Below are positions 7,919 to 15,446 of a stretch of DNA of 64,000 bases, in pieces. Position 1 is the stretch's first letter. Each line of letters starts with the position of its first letter. A program made the translations under genes and the position numbers. The notes beneath the pieces were generated by a model, which ran no database searches, had not been told where the DNA came from, and saw only the letters and a program-made list of their open reading frames with translations. Source of the stretch: Arenibacter sp041392165 (GTDB lineage: Bacteria > Bacteroidota > Bacteroidia > Flavobacteriales > Flavobacteriaceae); the NCBI GenBank assembly GCA_041392165.1, contig JAWKMN010000003.1, positions 372,001 through 436,000 on the forward strand, in the 5' to 3' direction.

Positions 7919-9764
7919 TGAAATATAAATTAAATGTACTTCCAATACCGACTTGGCTTGTAGCACTTATTTTGCCCTGCATCGCCTCAATTTGATTTTT
8001 GGCAATGTACAGACCAAGCCCTTTTGCGTCCGAATTGCCATGAAAGGTTTTGTACATTCCAAATAATTTGGATCCATATTTTTTTAAATCCAATCCAACT
8101 CCGTTGTCTTCAATGCTTATTACCGTATAGCTTTGAACGTAGGTAACGCTCAATCTTATTATTGGGTCAACTTTTGGTTTTTTATATTTTAGGGCGTTGG
8201 TTATTATGCTGGTCAAAATGTTTTTCAAGTATTCCGGGACTACGTTTATGTTAACATCATCCGACACTTCGCTAATTACGGTGGCTTTGGCCTTGTTGAG
8301 CTGGGAATTAATTTGTTTAAGGACCGCGTTTAAACTATTATTAAAGTTGACTTCTTTTTTTATTATGTTGGACTCGGTATTGATGGCGACAATATCGTTC
8401 AAATTATGGAGTGTTTCCATAAGGCTTTGAGAGGAGTCCATGAGCATCTCCATTATTTTATGCTTTTCCTTTTCATTTTCCTCGTTGGCCAAGAAATCCA
8501 AAAGCATGGCAAAATTGGCGGAATGGGATCTTAAATTGTGAGAAACAATATGCGCAAAGTTAATTAATTTTTTATTTTGGGAAGAGGTTACCGATATTAG
8601 GTTTTTAAGTTCTATTTGTTTTTGCTTTTGTTCCGAAATGTCCATGCTTATTCCTACAAGTCCTGTAACTTCGCCGTTTTCCCCTATTAATGGGATTTTG
8701 GAAGATAGGGAGGTTATAACGGAGCCATTTGGGCCGTTGCTCGTCAATTCTTTGTTCAACATGGGAATTTGTGAAATCATCACTTCTATATCTTCTTCCC
8801 TGAATTTCTGCGCCGTGGCCCTGTCATAAAGATCAAAATCATCTTTGCCTATAATATCGCTCTCATTTTCGAATCCATGAAATTGCAGTGTTGATTTATT
8901 TGCCAGCAATTTTTTGGATTGGGTATCCTTTATATATACTTGTAACGGAAGGTTGTTTATAAGTGTTTTTAATAAATGTTCATTGTCTTTGGTCTTTTGT
9001 TCTTTTTGTACAAAATCCGTAATGTCTTGTACAATTCCAATGAGTCCCACGTATTCACCACTTTTGTACAACGGTTTTCCGGAAACGTTCACCCACTTTT
9101 CATTGCCTTTGGCGGTAATGATCTGCAATTTTTCGTTCCAGGGATTTTTTTTCTGGTTGGCGGAATAAATTGCCATTGAAATGGTATTCCGGCTATAACC
9201 GGTCTTATAAAAATTTACGGAGTTGTCTATATTGATTTCAAAATCATCATCGACTTCAAAAATACGCCTTATCATTTCACAGCACGTAAACCGGTCTTTT
9301 GATTTTTGGTACTCCCAATTACCTATTTTTCCATGCTCTCCGGTTTCCTTTTGGAGGAATTCCAGTTTTTCTATCCTTAATTCGTTTTTAACCTTATTGG
9401 TAACATCCGTAGTTTGAACAATTGCCCCAATTATATTTTCTTGTTCATCGTACCAAGGAATAGTTGTCCACTCGAACCAACTTTCCTTAGCGGTATTATC
9501 CCGATAAACCTCTATTTCCGATTCTGGAAATTTTCCGTCCAAAGATGCCAACAAATTTTCGGACCATTTCTTGCTCATATTTCCGAACAGGTCATAAATG
9601 GATTTTCCGAGATATTCCTTGTTTTGGAAACTAAAATTTTCTGCCCACTTATCCGATGTGAATACAATCTTAAATTCCTTGTTGATAAAGGCAGTTGGTA
9701 TTGGCAACTGTTTTATTAGGAACTGGTTGGATACGATGGGGGCATTCATAATCATCTGTTGCAT
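7905..9764 (-). CDS. PAS-domain sensor histidine kinase, cytoplasmic
   Basis: A 619-residue kinase without obvious membrane segments. It appears to hold three PAS domains (roughly 14-125, 150-255 and 265-380), each followed by a PAC-like sequence such as EYVGLIGIVQDITD. The phospho-accepting helix carries VSHNLRSHSANF with His near 407. The ATPase domain shows NALKYKKP (N box), DNGVGLDL (G1) and a second glycine motif in GLGLYIAKNQIE. The multi-PAS architecture suggests sensing of an intracellular redox, light or small-molecule cue; no chromophore residue could be assigned. The response regulator overlaps its 3' end. Confidence 0.92.
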   Translation of the reverse strand: MQQMIMNAPIVSNQFLIKQLPIPTAFINKEFKIVFTSDKWAENFSFQNKEYLGKSIYDLFGNMSKKWSENLLASLDGKFPESEIEVYRDNTAKESWFEWTTIPWYDEQENIIGAIVQTTDVTNKVKNELRIEKLEFLQKETGEHGKIGNWEYQKSKDRFTCCEMIRRIFEVDDDFEINIDNSVNFYKTGYSRNTISMAIYSANQKKNPWNEKLQIITAKGNEKWVNVSGKPLYKSGEYVGLIGIVQDITDFVQKEQKTKDNEHLLKTLINNLPLQVYIKDTQSKKLLANKSTLQFHGFENESDIIGKDDFDLYDRATAQKFREEDIEVMISQIPMLNKELTSNGPNGSVITSLSSKIPLIGENGEVTGLVGISMDISEQKQKQIELKNLISVTSSQNKKLINFAHIVSHNLRSHSANFAMLLDFLANEENEKEKHKIMEMLMDSSQSLMETLHNLNDIVAINTESNIIKKEVNFNNSLNAVLKQINSQLNKAKATVISEVSDDVNINVVPEYLKNILTSIITNALKYKKPKVDPIIRLSVTYVQSYTVISIEDNGVGLDLKKYGSKLFGMYKTFHGNSDAKGLGLYIAKNQIEAMQGKISATSQVGIGSTFNLYFNDKN

Positions 9765-10261
9765 TTTCCTACAATAGTAGTCCTATTAGTTTATAGAACG
9801 AATAGATTGTTGTGAATTGGACAATATTAGTTGTGTAATGGCACTATGATGAAATTTCAAGTCATTTATTGTTGTATAAAGTGCAGTTGGCCCCAATAGG
9901 AATGTAATCCTTCGGTTAGGTTCCATACCATTGTAGTATTTAGTTTTTTTGGGTTATGATTGTTGATCTAATGAGGTTAAAACCCTGTCTTCGACGGTAG
10001 GCAGGACTGCTCCCGATAGCGTTAACGGAATTAGTTTCCAAAAACTTTGGGTATGCAAGGTCAGCAGTAGGTAGTAACAGTTTTCAGTGGGCAGTGGGCA
10101 GGTTGAAAGTTCAAGGTTTCAGGTTCAAAGTTTTGACCTTCATTGCCCTTGTACTTATGGTATAAGGCTAATAGTTTACAGCGTAAAGTATACTGCTATT
10201 GTCATGGAATTCCATTCCGTTCCAAAATTTCTGCCTTTACAGGCAGGGGAGGTAAGTAATT
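9765..10261. other. 497-bp spacer with degenerate repeats, no gene
   Basis: Short ORFs here show no family resemblance. The sequence includes a half palindrome CTCCCGATAG (about 10010-10020) matching one arm of the palindrome at 52650-52665. At 10080-10135 there is low-complexity GCAGTGGGCAG and GTTCAAGGTTTCAGGTTC sequence, which recurs in similar form at 52470-52530. I see no RNA gene. Confidence 0.5.
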
Positions 10262-10735
10262 TTATTGCACATTTTGGTTTGTCCTGACGGAATCTGGGAC
10301 CAAACCGGAGTAGTCGCCCCCATTTCTAATGACATCCCTCACTATGGAGGAACTAATGAACGATTTGCCCGAAGAGGTAAGCAAAAATACGGTCTCTATT
10401 TCCGAAAGTTTGCGATTGGTATGGGCTATCGCCTTCTCAAATTCAAAATCCCCCGGGTTCCTAAGACCTCTCAATATAAAGCCTGCATTAACTTTTTTGC
10501 AAAAATCAACCGTAAGTCCCTGATAGGTTAGAACGGTTATTTGTGGTTCATCCTTGAAGGCTTCGGTAATAAATTTTTTACGCTGCTCCAAGGGGAACAT
10601 ATACTTTTTATCGGTGTTTACCCCTATGGCTATGATGAGTTCATCAAAAAGGGTTATTCCTCTTTTAATGATGTCAAAATGTCCTAAGGTCAATGGGTCA
10701 AATGATCCTGGAAAAATGGCACGTCTTTTTTTCAT
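10262..10735 (-). CDS. coaD: Pantetheine-phosphate adenylyltransferase
   Basis: Fourth step of coenzyme A synthesis: 4'-phosphopantetheine plus ATP gives dephospho-CoA. The 157-residue product has the nucleotidyltransferase signature FPGSFDPLTLGH (8-19) with the TxGH-type motif. It also has RGLRNPGDFEFE in the middle and FISSSIVRD near the C-terminus, which is the conserved ISSSxVR motif. Length is normal. A consensus TAACTTTG box lies 5 nt upstream of the ATG, predicting a leaderless or nearly leaderless mRNA. ddl lies upstream on the same strand, 104 bp away. Confidence 0.96.
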   Translation of the reverse strand: MKKRRAIFPGSFDPLTLGHFDIIKRGITLFDELIIAIGVNTDKKYMFPLEQRKKFITEAFKDEPQITVLTYQGLTVDFCKKVNAGFILRGLRNPGDFEFEKAIAHTNRKLSEIETVFLLTSSGKSFISSSIVRDVIRNGGDYSGLVPDSVRTNQNVQ

Positions 10736-10740
10736 TCTCT

Positions 10741-10748
10741 CAAAGTTA
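10741..10748 (-). promoter_or_regulatory. Predicted -7 box of coaD, next to the ATG
   Basis: The minus strand reads TAACTTTG, and the coaD ATG begins after 5 more bases. No clear TTG element was found at 17-23 nt. Confidence 0.45.
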
Positions 10749-10839
10749 ATATTGTAGATCCCCGATGGCTTAACACATATCCAGAAATAAATGGTTCACT
10801 TGGATATCCATTCACTTGTAAATGGGCATGGTATCAAAA

Positions 10840-11823
10840 TTACTTATTTTCTCCCAAAGCTTCCCAAATGGCACTTTCAAAAAGCTCCGAAAGGGAAATG
10901 CCTGCTATTTTTGCCTGTTGGGGCAAAATACTTTCTTTGGTAAGACCGGGCGTGGTATTCATTTCCAACATATAAGGCTCATCATCTACAAAAATGAATT
11001 CACTTCTGGAATACCCCTTCATTTTTAGTACTTCATAGGCTTTTTGCGCTGCTTCTCCCACCTTTTTCTCTTGTTCCTTTGTTATTCTTGCCGGTGTTAT
11101 TTCTTGGGATTTACCTTCATACTTGGCTTCATAATCAAAAAAATCGTTCTCAGATACTATTTCGGTGATCGGCAATACTTTAGTCTTCCCTTCGTATTTG
11201 ATAACGCCTACGGACACTTCGGTCCCATTTAAAAAAGCTTCAATAAGTATTTCATTGTCTTCTTTAAAGGCATTGTCCAATGCCTTGGGCAGATCTTCTT
11301 TTTTATAGACTTTGGAAATGCCAAAGCTGCTTCCGGCCTTATTGGCTTTAACGAAACAGGGCAATCCTACTTTTGCTACTATCCTATCTTCATCTATGGG
11401 GTCTCCCAAATTAATATAATACGAAGGAGCCGATTTTATGCCATATGGTTTTAGGACACTTAGTAGGTCTCGTTTATTGAAGGTCAATGAGGCTTGGTAG
11501 TAATCGCAAGCAGTTTGTGGAATTCCGAGGAGTTCAAAATAGGCCTGCATAAGGCCATCCTCCCCAGGCGAGCCGTGAATTGCATTGAATACACAGTCGA
11601 ATTTTATGACTTCAGAGGCCAGGTCGACCGTAAAATTATGTCTGTTAACAGGATATTCCTTTTGGTCCATATCAACATAGACCCATTTGTCCTTGAAAAT
11701 ATGTATTCTGAAGGCGTTGAATTTTTCCTTGTCCAAATAATCATATACCACACTACCGCTGGTTAAGGAAATTTTAAACTCACTGGAGAAGCCTCCCATT
11801 ATAATCGCAATATTCTTTTTCAT
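10840..11823 (-). CDS. ddl: D-alanine--D-alanine ligase
   Basis: Joins two D-alanines for the peptidoglycan stem peptide. The 327 residues show the ATP-grasp layout. They include MGGFSSEFKISLTSG at the N-terminus, AIHGSPGEDG, the ATP lid with KANKAGSSFGISKV, IEAFLNGTEVSVGV, and the metal/substrate site FIFVDDEPYMLEMNTTPGLT. All catalytic regions are intact. A TATCTTTG -7 box lies about 40 nt upstream (11864-11871). The PASTA gene diverges from it. Confidence 0.97.
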   Translation of the reverse strand: MKKNIAIIMGGFSSEFKISLTSGSVVYDYLDKEKFNAFRIHIFKDKWVYVDMDQKEYPVNRHNFTVDLASEVIKFDCVFNAIHGSPGEDGLMQAYFELLGIPQTACDYYQASLTFNKRDLLSVLKPYGIKSAPSYYINLGDPIDEDRIVAKVGLPCFVKANKAGSSFGISKVYKKEDLPKALDNAFKEDNEILIEAFLNGTEVSVGVIKYEGKTKVLPITEIVSENDFFDYEAKYEGKSQEITPARITKEQEKKVGEAAQKAYEVLKMKGYSRSEFIFVDDEPYMLEMNTTPGLTKESILPQQAKIAGISLSELFESAIWEALGENK

Positions 11824-11863
11824 TGGATAAAACTATATTTTAAATTTGATGATAACAGATAGT

Positions 11864-11871
11864 CAAAGATA
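11864..11871 (-). promoter_or_regulatory. Predicted -7 box of ddl
   Basis: The minus strand reads TATCTTTG, a perfect TAnnTTTG match in the ddl/PASTA divergent region. It leaves a leader of about 35 nt. No correctly spaced TTG was seen. Confidence 0.45.
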
Positions 11872-11997
11872 GTTTGTGCCTTATGGCAGACTTTAAAAAA
11901 AGACATAATAAATCGGACTTATTTTAAAGCTGTCTGTGCCCTAAAATCAATAATCAAATAACCTTTGTTCAAAGTAAAGAAAAAGCGTCCGGTTTTC

Positions 11998-12005
11998 TAT
12001 CTTTG
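11998..12005 (+). promoter_or_regulatory. Predicted -7 box of the PASTA-rluD operon
   Basis: TATCTTTG matches TAnnTTTG and lies 19 nt before the ATG at 12025. Because it lies downstream of the alternative ATG at 11965, it argues that translation begins at 12025. Confidence 0.5.
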
Positions 12006-12024
12006 TGGCACAAGAAAATATACC

Positions 12025-12612
12025 ATGCGAAATTTTTTTAATTTTTTAAGGAGTAAATCCTTTTTGATTCAGTTGGTGTTGGCCTTGGTGGTTTCTGTTT
12101 TGTTGGTAGTCGCCATCTTACAGTATTTAAAGGCCACTACCAATCACGGTAAGTTTGTGGAGGTTCCGGATCTATCCAAATTATCGGTAACGGAGATGAG
12201 GTCCATTATTGATAAAACCAAGTTGAGATATGAGGTATTGGATTCGGCCAATTATAATCCTACCTATCCTAGGTTTTCCATTATAGATCAAACGCCCCGT
12301 GCCGGAAGCAAGGTCAAGGAGAACAGGAAAATTTACATTACCGTTAATCCATCCGGATATAAAAAGGTTACTATCCCCAATATTATTCAGGTTACCCAAA
12401 GAAATGCGAGTTCTATGCTCAAGGCAGTTGGTTTGGAAGTGGAAAGGGTTACCTATGTGGACGAATTGGGAAAGGATATGGTCTATAATATTAAACATAA
12501 AGGGAAATATATTGTTCCTGGTGACAAGCTGCCGAAAACCTCAAAGATAGAATTGATATGTGGCAACGGTAATATTACACCAAGAGCAGAAGTAAAGGCA
12601 GAGTCCGAATAA
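12025..12612 (+). CDS. PASTA-domain membrane protein
   Basis: A 195-residue protein with one N-terminal transmembrane helix (about 13-35) and an extracytoplasmic part made of about three PASTA repeats (for example FVEVPDLSKLSVTEMRSII and VTIPNIIQVTQRNASSML). PASTA domains bind peptidoglycan or muropeptides in kinases and penicillin-binding proteins. Here there is no kinase or transpeptidase domain, so it may be a cell-wall-associated scaffold. The ATG at 12025 is chosen over 11965 because of the -7 box between them. It is separated by 2 nt from rluD and sits next to ddl, a peptidoglycan gene. Confidence 0.85.
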   Translation: MRNFFNFLRSKSFLIQLVLALVVSVLLVVAILQYLKATTNHGKFVEVPDLSKLSVTEMRSIIDKTKLRYEVLDSANYNPTYPRFSIIDQTPRAGSKVKENRKIYITVNPSGYKKVTIPNIIQVTQRNASSMLKAVGLEVERVTYVDELGKDMVYNIKHKGKYIVPGDKLPKTSKIELICGNGNITPRAEVKAESE

Positions 12613-12614
12613 TT

Positions 12615-13646
12615 ATGGAGGCACAGGATGAGTTTGAATTAAATGAGGAGGAACTTTTTGAGCATCACAGTTTTAAGGCTTCCAAAGGTCAGGACCCATT
12701 AAGGATCGATAAGTTTTTAATGAATTTCATTGAGAACGCTACTCGCAACAAGATCCAGCAGGCCGCTAGGGATGGAAATGTCTGGGTAAACGGTACTGCG
12801 GTAAAACAGAATTATAAGGTAAAGGCAGGAGACCATATCCGGGTCATGTTTGCCCACCCGCCCCACGAAAATTTGCTTACCCCGGAGGACATACCTTTGG
12901 ATATTGTATACGAGGATGATGTGCTTTTGGTAGTAAATAAACCGGCCGGGATGGTGGTGCATCCCGGGCATGGCAATTATTCGGGAACCTTGATCAACGC
13001 CCTGATCTATCATTTCGTCAATTTACCGAAGAACAGTGATGAACGTCCAGGTTTGGTACATAGAATAGATAAGGATACTTCGGGTCTATTAGTGGTGGCA
13101 AAAACGGAAGCTGCAATGACGCATTTGGCCAAGCAGTTTTTTGAAAAATCCAGTGAGCGTGAATATATTGCGTTGGTCTGGGGAAATGTGGAAGCGGATG
13201 AAGGAACCATAGAGGGGCATATAGGCCGCAATCCCAAGAACAGATTACAGATGCATGTTTTTCCGGAAGGAGAGCAAGGCAAGGAGGCCATTACCCATTA
13301 CAGGGTTTTAGAGCGATTTGGATATGTAACCCTGCTTTCCTGTACCTTGGAGACCGGTAGAACGCATCAGATCAGGGTCCATTTAAAACATATTGGCCAT
13401 ACCTTGTTCAATGATGAGCGGTATGGCGGGGAGAAAGTTTTAAAGGGTACTACGTTTACAAAGTACAAGCAGTTTGTGGATAATGCCTTCAAAATTTTAC
13501 CTCGACAGGCATTGCATGCAAAGACCTTGGGTTTTGTACACCCCGTTTCCGGTAAATATATGAGGTTCGACTCCGAAATTCCGGAAGATATGGCCAATTG
13601 CATTGAAAAATGGAAGCAATACGCCAAACACAGTCAGGTAGAATAG
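12615..13646 (+). CDS. rluD: RluD-type large-subunit rRNA pseudouridine synthase
   Basis: Isomerises uridines in 23S rRNA, probably those of helix 69. The 343 residues have an S4 RNA-binding domain at about 27-85 and a RluA-family catalytic domain with HRIDKDTSGLLVVAK (149-163), in which Asp152 is the catalytic residue. Further conserved segments are NKPAGMVVHPGHG and LETGRTHQIRVHL. It is translationally linked to the PASTA gene by a 2-nt gap. Confidence 0.93.
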   Translation: MEAQDEFELNEEELFEHHSFKASKGQDPLRIDKFLMNFIENATRNKIQQAARDGNVWVNGTAVKQNYKVKAGDHIRVMFAHPPHENLLTPEDIPLDIVYEDDVLLVVNKPAGMVVHPGHGNYSGTLINALIYHFVNLPKNSDERPGLVHRIDKDTSGLLVVAKTEAAMTHLAKQFFEKSSEREYIALVWGNVEADEGTIEGHIGRNPKNRLQMHVFPEGEQGKEAITHYRVLERFGYVTLLSCTLETGRTHQIRVHLKHIGHTLFNDERYGGEKVLKGTTFTKYKQFVDNAFKILPRQALHAKTLGFVHPVSGKYMRFDSEIPEDMANCIEKWKQYAKHSQVE

Positions 13647-13746
13647 GTTTCGTTTATACCGATATCGACAACAAGATTTTAAAGATGTAGGTTATTATAA
13701 TTTGAGCCATTATTTTTGGTCTGTTCTTAATATTATCCCAGTAAGT

Positions 13747-14508
13747 ATGAAAATAGTAATATCACCTGCAAAATCTTTGGATTTTGAAAGTAAATTGCCC
13801 ACCAAGGAATTTTCACAACCCTATTTTTTAAAGGAAGCACAACAGCTTAATAAGGTTCTGGCCAAGAAAAAGCCAAAGGCCTTATCCGAGTTAATGGGTA
13901 TTTCTGCCAATCTCGCAGAACTGAACTGGGAAAGGAACCAGCAATTTACGGTTCCCTTTACGGAGGCCAATGCCAGACCGGCAATCTATGCTTTTAACGG
14001 GGATGTTTATCAAGGTCTGGACGCCTATACCCTTGAAACGGATAAATTGGAAAGTCTTCAGGAGAAACTAAGAATATTATCGGGTTTATACGGTGTTTTA
14101 AAACCTTTGGATTTAATGCAGCCCTATAGATTGGAAATGGGGACACCATTAAAAATAGGCCGCAAAAAGAATTTGTACGAATTTTGGAAAAAGCAGGTTA
14201 CGGACTATCTAAATTCGGAATTGCAGGACAGGGAGCTTTTTCTTAATCTGGCCAGCAATGAATATTTTGGTGCGGTAGACGAAAAAAATCTGAAAGTACC
14301 GGTAATTACCCCAATATTCAAGGATTGGAAGAACGATAATTTAAAGATAATCAGTTTTTTTGCAAAAAAAGCCAGGGGATCCATGGTGCGCTATATTTTG
14401 GACACCAATGCCAAAACCTTGGAGGATATTTTGAGGTTTGACAGGGATGGCTATCTGTACAGCAAGGAACATACCCTAAAGGAAAATCAACCGGTGTTTG
14501 TTCGATAG
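13747..14508 (+). CDS. yaaA: Peroxide stress protein YaaA (DUF328)
   Basis: A 253-residue member of the YaaA family, which limits iron-driven damage during hydrogen peroxide stress in E. coli. The signature N-terminus MKIVISPAKSLDFE sets the start at 13747; an upstream in-frame ATG at 13702 adds residues foreign to the family. Other conserved segments are IYAFNGDVYQGLDA, LSGLYGVLKPLDLMQPYRLEMG, LNLASNEYF and FFAKKARG. Confidence 0.93.
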   Translation: MKIVISPAKSLDFESKLPTKEFSQPYFLKEAQQLNKVLAKKKPKALSELMGISANLAELNWERNQQFTVPFTEANARPAIYAFNGDVYQGLDAYTLETDKLESLQEKLRILSGLYGVLKPLDLMQPYRLEMGTPLKIGRKKNLYEFWKKQVTDYLNSELQDRELFLNLASNEYFGAVDEKNLKVPVITPIFKDWKNDNLKIISFFAKKARGSMVRYILDTNAKTLEDILRFDRDGYLYSKEHTLKENQPVFVR

Positions 14509-14566
14509 AATATTTCCCCAAAAATAGCGTTATTTTTATGTAAGTATTATGTAATTTGGAATCGAT

Positions 14567-14929
14567 ATGAAAAGATTTGCTTTATTTTTTTTGATCGCTA
14601 CTGTGTTTATTGGTTGTTCGGATAGGGATGACGATCTGGAAGGGGTGAACATCAGGATTAAAAATGAAAGCAATGTTACTTTTGATACAGTGCAGGTAGG
14701 CAGTGACGAAATGATTCATGAAAGTATAGATCCGGACGAATATTCGGACTATCTGGAATATGAAACGGCCTATTCCTATAGCTATATAAATATAATGGTT
14801 GGTGGGGAGAACTACGTTCTTCAGCCTATGGATTTTGTAGGTGAAACCCCATTGGAATTTGGGTTTTATACTTATGCATTAAGTATCTCCGAGGAAGGGA
14901 ATGTTATCTTGGATTTTGTTGTGGATTAG
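14567..14929 (+). CDS. Small lipoprotein, function unknown
   Basis: A 120-residue protein with a signal peptide and lipobox ATVFIGC (Cys17), followed by an acidic stretch (SDRDDDLEG). The mature part looks like a small beta-sandwich with many Tyr, Asp and Glu residues. I do not recognise a family. It stands alone between yaaA and the convergent thx gene. Confidence 0.7.
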   Translation: MKRFALFFLIATVFIGCSDRDDDLEGVNIRIKNESNVTFDTVQVGSDEMIHESIDPDEYSDYLEYETAYSYSYINIMVGGENYVLQPMDFVGETPLEFGFYTYALSISEEGNVILDFVVD

Positions 14930-14946
14930 ACCTATATGGATGGTCC

Positions 14947-15075
14947 TTATTTTTTCTTGTCTGGATTAATTTTTTCTTCCACTGTAGGTCTTTTCTTTAT
15001 TTTTCGTTTGCGCCTGCTACCATAGGTGCCGTTAACAATTTTTCCTCTTTTCGATTTTTTATCACCTTTTCCCAT
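14947..15075 (-). CDS. Small ribosomal subunit protein bTHX
   Basis: A 42-residue, highly basic peptide starting MGKGDKKSKRGKI and continuing NGTYGSRRKRK, the hallmark of the THX family that sits in the head of the 30S subunit. An upstream in-frame ATG at 15129 would add 18 unrelated residues, so 15075 is preferred. The Lys-rich C-terminal tail (EEKINPDKKK) is typical for Bacteroidota homologues. Confidence 0.85.
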   Translation of the reverse strand: MGKGDKKSKRGKIVNGTYGSRRKRKIKKRPTVEEKINPDKKK

Positions 15076-15203
15076 GTTCTGCTTTATTTTATCTTCCTTA
15101 AAGTTAAAATATAAATACCTTATTCGCAAGTTGTAAATGGAAACACTTTTGACCTATAATTTTGATTTGTAACAAATTTCTATAAAGATATACTTTTAAC
15201 ATA

Positions 15204-15234
15204 TTGGTGCCCTAGCCCTAATATGCTAAGTTTG
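15204..15234 (+). promoter_or_regulatory. Predicted pyc promoter
   Basis: TTG at 15204-15206, then 20 nt, then TAAGTTTG at 15227-15234: a full match to TTG-N(17-23)-TAnnTTTG. Transcription would start near 15239, at the left end of the inverted-repeat element. The pyc leader would then be about 205 nt long and contain that element. Confidence 0.55.
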
Positions 15235-15239
15235 TAGGA

Positions 15240-15401
15240 TGAAGTGATTTAAATTTTTAAAATTGGCTAAAAAATTGTCATTTTACACCCGCTTTTTATC
15301 TTTTTTTCCTTCCGTAGCCCTGCTACGCAACTTAAAAAAGCCTTCAACCGGGCACAAAATCGCTAATTTTCGCTACAATCCTAAAAGTTTAAATCACTTC
15401 A
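15240..15401 (+). repeat. 162-bp element with terminal inverted repeats, copy A
   Basis: The ends are TGAAGTGATTTAAA and its exact inverse, TTTAAATCACTTCA (14 bp). The inside contains ATTGGCTAAAAAAT, a hairpin CGTAGC-CCT-GCTACG, and TTTTCGCTACAATCC. The same order of motifs occurs in reverse orientation at 31238-31454. It has no credible ORF, so it is MITE-like or a structured palindromic repeat. It separates the pyc promoter from pyc. Confidence 0.75.
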
Positions 15402-15446
15402 ATTGTAAAATTATGTTAAATTGGGTAATTCCAAAAAAGCAATAGG

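Noticed and set aside
10087..10287. 66-codon frame in the spacer upstream of the histidine kinase gene
   Set aside because: Built from low-complexity intergenic repeats and overlapping the end of coaD.
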